A stretch of 64,000 nt of DNA. It comes from Bacillota bacterium. Lineage in GTDB: Bacteria; Bacillota; Sulfobacillia; JAJYWN01. The stretch lies in contig JAJYWN010000060.1 in NCBI GenBank assembly GCA_021791495.1, positions 62,001-126,000 on the forward strand. Direction: 5' to 3'. Each line of letters begins with the position of its first letter. Position 1 is the stretch's first letter. Positions 59,801-64,000 of the stretch are shown here, in pieces. The translations under genes were made by a program, and so were the position numbers. The notes below the pieces were generated by a model. The model saw nothing but the letters and a program-made list of their open reading frames with translations. It made no database searches and was not told where the DNA came from.

Positions 59801-60687
59801 GGGCTACTCGTCCAGTTCCGGCCATCCGTCGAAGTGAGGATGGAGCCACCGTCCCCCACGGCAACGTATTGCTGACCGACCTGGGCCAAGCCATGGATGG
59901 AATGGTCGGTCTGCACGATATAATCGAAGCTGCCTCTGGTGTTCACGCGGCCGAGACCGTCCGTACCACCCGCCAGGAACTTGCCACCGTCGGTCGGGAT
60001 GAGGCAACTATAAGCGTTACCGAGATATGCGGGGATGGCCTTGGATGAAGGCGGAGGAGCGACGCCGAAGGCGCCACCCTGAGCCTTGAGGAAGAGCACA
60101 CCCATCCCCGATGCGCCAGAACCCAAACCCATGGTCTGCCCGCCGTTGGAGGCGATGCAGTCGAGCCCTTCGGCTCCGGCTAGCGAGTAGGACCCGGTCC
60201 GCCTCATGGTGTGGGTGAAGGCACGGCCTTCGGTGAGATCATAAACGGAGGACTCGATGGCCCCCGCCGCGATCAAGGTGTACTCGTATCCGTCCCAGGT
60301 CACACCCGTGAAGTCGGGGCCTTCCTGGACCGACCAGTCGTCCCAGGTGGAGCCGTCTACGGAAGCAAGGATGGTCCCGGAATCCCCCACTGCCAGGAAG
60401 CGCCGGCCGTTCCAGATAACCTGATTCAGCGGCGCGCTTTTTGGTACGCGGCGAGACCAGTCTCTCCGGTTCCGGGTCGTGAGGATGACGCCGCCATCGC
60501 CCACGGCGACAAACGTACCGTTACCAAAGGCCAAACTGCTTAGGGTATTGGTGTTCAGGTTCTGGTCGCTGACACCGATCCAGGACAGGGCGGTAGTGCC
60601 GGCGGCGTGAATAGGAATAGGGGAAGCGTAGGCCACGATGGCTGAGACTACCAGGAGAAGGAGAACGACTCTGAGTGCTCGGAACAT
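56884..60687 (-). CDS. Giant SLH surface protein with BNR-like, PA14 and FN3 domains
   Basis: The 1267-residue exported protein has a signal peptide at residues 1-28. BNR/photosystem-stability-like repeats lie at about 35-330 (FVAVGDGGVILTT, FLAVGDSGTILASVDG, YVAVGDGGSILTSTDG). A PA14 sugar-binding-like domain covers about 340-470 (FSVEYYDNPDCRGIPV). Four fibronectin type III domains span about 475-930, with a Thr/Ser/Pro linker after the first. A beta domain with TSGATWHSGEQRTIIWEV follows, then a Gly/Ser/Ala linker and three SLH-like repeats ending with GRFEPNGPITRQEMCIM and NRFAPAGKVTREQG. It should be a wall-bound adhesin or carbohydrate-binding sensor. Start ATG 60687 follows GGAGGTG. 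Confidence 0.88.
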   Translation of the reverse strand: MFRALRVVLLLLVVSAIVAYASPIPIHAAGTTALSWIGVSDQNLNTNTLSSLAFGNGTFVAVGDGGVILTTRNRRDWSRRVPKSAPLNQVIWNGRRFLAVGDSGTILASVDGSTWDDWSVQEGPDFTGVTWDGYEYTLIAAGAIESSVYDLTEGRAFTHTMRRTGSYSLAGAEGLDCIASNGGQTMGLGSGASGMGVLFLKAQGGAFGVAPPPSSKAIPAYLGNAYSCLIPTDGGKFLAGGTDGLGRVNTRGSFDYIVQTDHSIHGLAQVGQQYVAVGDGGSILTSTDGRNWTSSPSGTSSVLRAVAGGDLAGSGPAFVAVGAGGTLLVSTKAATTETGNFSVEYYDNPDCRGIPVLTSRENITNTIYHDWGLNRPAEGLPTENFSVHWVGEVDFAGGDYTFTARADDRLSLRLDHKTVIFDDSDYQAGQTRQKIVPISKGKHTIDCYYTEYFLLASVSVSWERQPDREAPTWPTRTLTVSTPDPSRPDAVSLAWGQADDHYGVAGYRLWVTSSTPGEGTPPPADFLPSQLEITYDIQGRAHFTHHFGGLTPGGTYTFVMQAFDEAGNISADGPRTVFTAPSTRTPGSSVPSVAGTSPATSPATGTPPMTGIQAPSGSPSSGLETTGPSGTATAPFSVVASNVTGNSLLLTWFGGEGAARFAVIDETNRLQVEEVDSTVHSCDITYLKPDTSYTFTIRAFDREGSYISCQTTARTRPTSAVWTNGSLTADKVTQNSVTLSWGPATAGGGVSYYRLFDRTHGVIIHTASGTTLSYDITGLKPDTTYTFEVKAYDRSNNAAKDAPTITVKTLPADTTPPVWINGRLWAAEVTSTSITAAWSGATDEVGVDRYFLNCLGGGVGSQYTVEGDKSFFKVENLLPDTLYSLDVEAADYGSNTSSKGPSVDVRTAPAPGANAESPAGSAPQSGSQPASGVSTDQKPAAPVSTTSPTSGATWHSGEQRTIIWEVSADVRSWVSGFDVCYALGDPKYVANNFGIGQVTADRRSIAWKVPDVRVPVGAQITVFAKDQGGTPYEWATVKFTIAPTQATSSAGASIGTDRGAGTGSGAGSGSGAGSGAAADPLAGLTAGASAWAVPEIREAYVKGLTTDRLLNHYQWSLSREEFCDLAVKLYEVSTPATVEPAPASSFNDTASTAVLKAKQLGIVNGVSPGRFEPNGPITRQEMCIMLLRTLKAIIPNLTVDTAGAARFADEADIAPWALTAVKSLSMMGIVRGVEGNRFAPAGKVTREQGLVFVERAYSIASSRHRRE
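57440..57525 (-). repeat. 18-bp tandem repeats encoding a Gly-Ser-Ala linker
   Basis: Tandem units of the form CCCGCGCCGCTACCACT occur nearly three times inside the surface-protein gene and encode GSGAGSGSGAGSG. They lie between the last beta domain and the SLH repeats and act as a flexible linker. Slippage length variation between strains is likely. Confidence 0.8.
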
Positions 60688-60812
60688 GAGGGCACCTCCG
60701 ACTGCATGTTCTCCCGGTCATGCGGTGACTTTTTCCTGGACGTGGTACGGTTTTCCTGCCAACCCCTGCCCCCGGCGGCGACGAAGGACCGGTAGACCCG
60801 GCCCCGACCGCG

Positions 60813-62678
60813 CTACTCTTGATAAGTCAGGAGCCTGGCCGAGTTCAGGACCACGAAGACCGAGGCCACATTGTGGATGGCGGCCGCGGCGATGGGCGAC
60901 AGAAAACCGCTGGACGCAAGGGTAATGCCGATGGCGTTCACCGCCACGGCGAAAACCCAGATGTTCTGGTGGATGATGCCCAGCGTGCGGCGGCTCAGGC
61001 TTAAGATACCGGGCAGCATCTTCAGGTCGTCCCCCATCAGGGCTATGCCGGCCGATTCGAAAGCGACGTCGGTGCCGGCCGCCCCCATGGCAATCCCCAC
61101 GTCCGCCGCCACCAGGGCCGGGGCATCATTCACCCCGTCGCCGACCATGGCCACCACGCGGCCCTCGCTCTTGAGCTGGCTCACCACGCGCAGCTTGTCT
61201 TCGGGGAGGAGACCGGCGTGGACATCGGCCGGGCCAAGGCCCACCTGCGCAGCGATAGCGTGCGCGGTGGCGGAGTTATCGCCGGTGAGCATGACCACCT
61301 GGCGGACACCCGTCGCCTTGAGCCGGCGGATGGAGTCGGCGGCATCGGGCCGCAAAGAGTCGGCCACGGCCACGCCACCGATGACGGCGCCGTCGCGCGT
61401 GACGAGGAGGGCGGTGCGCCCCAAGGCTTCCTGTTCGCCGAGGAAGCGGGTGGCCACGCCATTCGCTACGTCGCCGGACCCCTCCAACAGGCGGCGGTTG
61501 CCCACCCGCACGGTCTCCCCGTCCACCAAGGCCTCCACACCCACGCCGAAGACCTGTTGGAAGGCGGACGCCGGCGTCCACGTCAAGCCGTCGGTACGCG
61601 CGCGGCTCAAGATGGCCTTGGCGATGGGGTGCTCTGAGGGTTCCTCGGCCGACGCGGCGGCGGTGAGCACCTGCTCGGCGGTGGCGCCGAAGGCGACCAC
61701 CCCCACCACCTCGGGCCGGCCCAAGGTGAGAGTGCCGGTCTTGTCAAGGAGGAGGGTGTCCACCTTACCGGCCAGTTCCAGCACGGCGCCGCCCTTGATC
61801 ATCACGCCGCGGCGCGCGGCGTTTCCCACCGCCGCCACCACACCGGTGGGGGTGGCCAGCACCAGAGCGCAGGGGCAGGCGATCACCAAGACGGACATGA
61901 CCCGTATCAGCTCGCCGGTGGCGAACCAGACCACAGCGCAGATGGCGAGGATGACGGGAGTGAAGTAGCCGGCAAAACGGTCGGCCACGCGCTGGGTCTG
62001 GCCCTTGCGTTCCTGCGCCTGGTAGACGATTTGGATGATGCGCCCCAGGGCGGTGTCCTCGCCTACCTTCTCGGCGCGGATTTGCAGGGCGCCGGATTCA
62101 CTGAGCGTGCCGCCGAACACCGGGTCACCGGCAGCCTTGTCCACCGGCATGGACTCACCGGTCAAGGCCGCCTGGTTGATGCTGGCGTGACCGGCCTCCA
62201 CCTTCCCGTCCACGGGGACCCGTTGGCCGGGGCGCACCAGCACAAGGTCGCCGGGCTCCACTTCGTCGATGGGGACCTCCCGCCATTCGCCCCCGTTCTG
62301 CACCCAGGCCGTCGCCGGCACTAGGCGCACCAACTCGCGAACGGCGTTACGCGTCTTCTCCAGGGTGAGTTCCTCCAGGAACTCGCCCCCAATCATCATG
62401 AAGGCCACCACCGCCCCCGCCAGGTATTCGCCCACGTAGGCCGAGCCGACAAGGGCGATGACCACGAGGATTCCGGCGGTGATGCGCCTGGTCTCTAGAG
62501 TGACGATGATGGTGTTGTAAGTAATCAGGCCGCCGCCCAGGAGCATGGGGATCAGGACCAGGTCGAATCCGAGGGCCCTCGCCTGCCCTGGAATGAGGGC
62601 GGCCAGGATGGTGGCAAGGAGGAAACCGGGGAACAGCCACTTGCGGTGGCGTGCCAACCAGGGAAGAACAGAGTCCAA
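60813..62678 (-). CDS. Heavy-metal P1B-type ATPase
   Basis: The 621-residue cation pump has A-domain LTGESMPVDKAAGD, the metal-binding CPC in VIACPCALVLATP, the phosphorylated Asp in LLDKTGTLTLG, the SEHPIAKAI His-Pro motif, GDGVNDAPAL, and a last membrane segment with HNVASVFVVLNSARLL. No N-terminal HMA metal-binding domain is present. The CPC motif fits Cu(I)/Ag(I) or Zn/Cd/Pb pumps. The CsoR-type regulator in the same operon favours Cu(I). Start TTG 62676-62678 follows GGAGGG. It is last of csoR, His-rich protein, ATPase. Confidence 0.92.
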   Translation of the reverse strand: MDSVLPWLARHRKWLFPGFLLATILAALIPGQARALGFDLVLIPMLLGGGLITYNTIIVTLETRRITAGILVVIALVGSAYVGEYLAGAVVAFMMIGGEFLEELTLEKTRNAVRELVRLVPATAWVQNGGEWREVPIDEVEPGDLVLVRPGQRVPVDGKVEAGHASINQAALTGESMPVDKAAGDPVFGGTLSESGALQIRAEKVGEDTALGRIIQIVYQAQERKGQTQRVADRFAGYFTPVILAICAVVWFATGELIRVMSVLVIACPCALVLATPTGVVAAVGNAARRGVMIKGGAVLELAGKVDTLLLDKTGTLTLGRPEVVGVVAFGATAEQVLTAAASAEEPSEHPIAKAILSRARTDGLTWTPASAFQQVFGVGVEALVDGETVRVGNRRLLEGSGDVANGVATRFLGEQEALGRTALLVTRDGAVIGGVAVADSLRPDAADSIRRLKATGVRQVVMLTGDNSATAHAIAAQVGLGPADVHAGLLPEDKLRVVSQLKSEGRVVAMVGDGVNDAPALVAADVGIAMGAAGTDVAFESAGIALMGDDLKMLPGILSLSRRTLGIIHQNIWVFAVAVNAIGITLASSGFLSPIAAAAIHNVASVFVVLNSARLLTYQE

Positions 62679-62714
62679 GGGAAGCCCTCCAGTGGCGCGG
62701 GTGCTTTTCGGAAA

Positions 62715-62972
62715 TCAGAAGAACTTCCAGACCACGAAGATGGCGATCAAGGCCACCACGATGACGGCGGCGATGACCCGCGTCTGCGAACCGCCAGCGG
62801 CTTCATGACCGTTACCTTGACCGTGGTCGTGCCCGTGTTCGCCGTCGTGCCCATGGTCACGCCCCGGCTCGTGTGGGTGCGGGTGTGGGTGCGGGTGCGG
62901 ATGAGCGTGAGCGCCTTTCGGCGTCGCCCCGCCCTGAGGGTCTTCCAGGATGGGATGATGCCCTTCGTGCAT
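62715..62972 (-). CDS. His-rich membrane-anchored protein
   Basis: The 85-residue protein has 16 histidines before residue 58, including a run of alternating His-Pro (HAHPHPHPHPHPH) and HGHD/GHGHDHG clusters, then one C-terminal membrane helix (VIAAVIVVALIAIFVVW). It is probably a metal buffer or donor at the membrane for the pump encoded 36 bp downstream, in place of the missing HMA domain or CopZ. Topology is not certain: with no signal peptide the His-rich part should stay in the cytoplasm. Start ATG 62970-62972 follows GGGGTAG. I know no named family for it. Confidence 0.75.
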   Translation of the reverse strand: MHEGHHPILEDPQGGATPKGAHAHPHPHPHPHPHEPGRDHGHDGEHGHDHGQGNGHEAAGGSQTRVIAAVIVVALIAIFVVWKFF

Positions 62973-63078
62973 GGATTCTACCCCTTTCGATTCTCAACTC
63001 CCGGCCTTCGGCTCCCAGACCATCGTCCTTGGAGTCTTGACGGGAGGTATTCCGTCGGTCCGGGTGGCGGAGGTGTCC

Positions 63079-63351
63079 CTAGCGTCCGTAGTGGGAAAGC
63101 GCTTCCTTCAGTTCGTCCAGCAACTGCCGGGCATCGTCAGGGCTGGCACCCACCACGCAGTGCTCCAAGTGGTCCTCGAGCACGATCTGGCCGACCTTCC
63201 GCAAAGCGGCCTGCACCGCGCCAATCTGCAGCAAGATCTCGGAGCAGGACTTACCCTCTTCAGACATCTGTTTGATGCCCCTGACGTGGCCCTCGATGCG
63301 GGCCAATCGCTTGATGACGTCTTCGCTTTGAGGATGCGAGTGTACCGACAC
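63079..63351 (-). CDS. csoR: CsoR-family metal-sensing repressor
   Basis: The 90-residue four-helix repressor of the CsoR/RcnR family has the Cu(I)-site residues of CsoR at C36 (GKSCSEIL), H61 and C65 (EDHLEHCVV), the same numbering as the Mycobacterium tuberculosis protein. His residues at positions 4 and 6 recall the N-terminal ligand of RcnR, so a wider metal range cannot be excluded. It would repress the operon until copper binds. Start GTG 63349-63351 follows GGGGAGG. It is first in the operon. Confidence 0.9.
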   Translation of the reverse strand: MSVHSHPQSEDVIKRLARIEGHVRGIKQMSEEGKSCSEILLQIGAVQAALRKVGQIVLEDHLEHCVVGASPDDARQLLDELKEALSHYGR

Positions 63352-63437
63352 GCTTACGCCTCCCCTCTTCTTGTCGCTGCACCGTTCCCTATTCGCGCAA
63401 GTCCTCGCATATCCCTTCCGGGGGGATGGGATAGCGC

Positions 63438-63564
63438 ATCGGAGGAAACACCTTCAACAGCGACCAGGGCAGCCAGTTCACTAGTCCCGAGTACATCGGG
63501 CTATTAAAGGATGTGGGTGACAGCCACCGTGAGGCCCGCCGGGGCATCGGCCGATACTTGGAGT
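63438..63564 (+). pseudogene. IS3-family transposase remnant
   Basis: The plus-strand frame reads NTFNSDQGSQFTSPEYIGLL, which is the rve integrase-core segment around the second catalytic Asp of IS3-family OrfB. It then jumps to REARRGIGRYLEFYNNP, which is the tail after the catalytic Glu helix. The SMSGRG-type segment and the Glu helix between them are missing, and no start or upstream domain is present. It is thus a doubly deleted relic. Confidence 0.75.
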
Positions 63565-63813
63565 TCTATAACAACCCAGTCCCCCTCACTTACAATACCC
63601 ACCTCAGCGGGAGAGGAGATGAATGTAGCTTAGCCACACCCCAATTCGTGTCTTGACAGACGGGCCCGCGCCTGCGGCACGTGATATTTCCCCACCTGGG
63701 TCGCGGGGAGGGGTCGGGCCGGGGGTGGCTTCCCGAACTTTCCGCCACGCCAGAGGGATAAGCGTTCGGACCTTTCGACCGTTCCGGCGTCGCTTGTGTC
63801 TGGAGGAACTAGT

Positions 63814-63865
63814 GTGTCGCTTCGGGACACACGATTGGGGAAACGCGTGTGTCCCGAGCAGACAT
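63814..63865. repeat. Inverted pair of the dispersed 20-bp motif
   Basis: The reverse complement of 63814-63833 is CGTGTGTCCCGAAGCGACAC, which differs from the motif at 872-891 by one base. The segment 63846-63865 is CGTGTGTCCCGAGCAGACAT, followed by CGGGT as at 892-896. The innermost 12 bases of each copy are a perfect inverted repeat with a 12-base spacer. These could be the facing ends of two elements, the second running beyond the window. Confidence 0.7.
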
Positions 63866-64000
63866 CGGGTCCGATGCCGTCTCCCGGGGTGGTTCCCGGA
63901 GGGGTGCCGCTGGGTGCTCCCGGATGACAGGCATCCTCCGACTTGCCCATGGACACGAATTACCGCAGGTAAATGAGGGTGGTGTCGGTCGGCGGCATAT

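Larger units (their letters stand above)
63352..64000. other. Right-end non-coding stretch, 649 bp
   Basis: It contains the csoR promoter region, an IS3 transposase remnant (63438-63564) and an inverted pair of the dispersed 20-bp motif (63814-63865). The rest shows no gene; the stretch runs off the window. Confidence 0.6.

Noticed and set aside
1-64000. tRNA or rRNA genes
   Set aside because: No T-loop-like GTTCRANYC box with matching stems and no rRNA core sequence was noticed on reading; a covariance search would settle it.

Overview
The window looks like chromosomal DNA of a GC-rich, anaerobic or microaerophilic member of the Bacillota (Firmicutes). The support is indirect: strong Shine-Dalgarno sites with many GTG and TTG starts, two surface-layer (SLH) proteins, lipoproteins with Gram-positive style lipoboxes, a PerR/rubrerythrin/rubredoxin oxygen-defence set, a tungsten/molybdenum aldehyde oxidoreductase and a clostridial-type amidase. 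No rRNA, tRNA or CRISPR array was seen.

Left part (1-16 kb). A truncated CPBP protease is followed by a non-coding stretch with a small inverted-repeat element. A marR gene precedes a rifampin-phosphotransferase/PEP-synthase-like enzyme. Next come a ferritin-like protein, a phage-lysin-like amidase, adenine deaminase and a second ferritin-like protein. A 1.2-kb non-coding region carries a 44-bp near-palindrome and a MITE-like element. A patch of accessory genes follows: a putative HExxH peptidase, a DUF3800 protein, a lipoprotein and a truncated DUF1848 pseudogene.

Middle part (15-26 kb). This holds an orphan family-5 solute-binding protein with an MlrC-family protein, a divergent NitT/TauT-type ABC transporter (binding protein, ATPase, permease), a NYN-domain nuclease, an ABC-2 exporter pair, and an SLH protein with a degenerate M23-like domain.

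Catabolic island (26.3-42.4 kb). After two PLP enzymes and an XRE-cupin regulator comes a long co-directional run: MoaD, a 16-Cys ferredoxin, an AOR-family oxidoreductase and a FAD protein (an AorABC-like complex), then carbamate kinase, YgeY, YgeW, SsnA, PreA, a dihydropyrimidinase-like enzyme and a second YgeY. The plausible logic is opening of a cyclic N-heterocycle or ureide, transcarbamoylation, and ATP recovery through carbamate kinase. The AOR complex would be the redox module where related clusters often carry a molybdenum hydroxylase.

Right part (42-64 kb). An oxygen-defence set (PerR, rubrerythrin, rubredoxin-domain protein, and an unusual rubredoxin-flavin reductase-rubrerythrin fusion) is followed by a cupin. 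Next is a five-gene operon of four uncharacterised membrane proteins plus a signal-less beta-lactamase-fold hydrolase. A Tat operon encodes its own dihaem Tat substrate, with a divergent LysR gene. A yeeE-tusA-yeeE sulfur operon, DUF1003, a 1267-residue PA14/FN3/SLH surface protein, and a csoR/His-rich/P1B-ATPase metal operon follow. The window ends in an IS3 transposase remnant and copies of the same inverted-repeat motif found near position 900.
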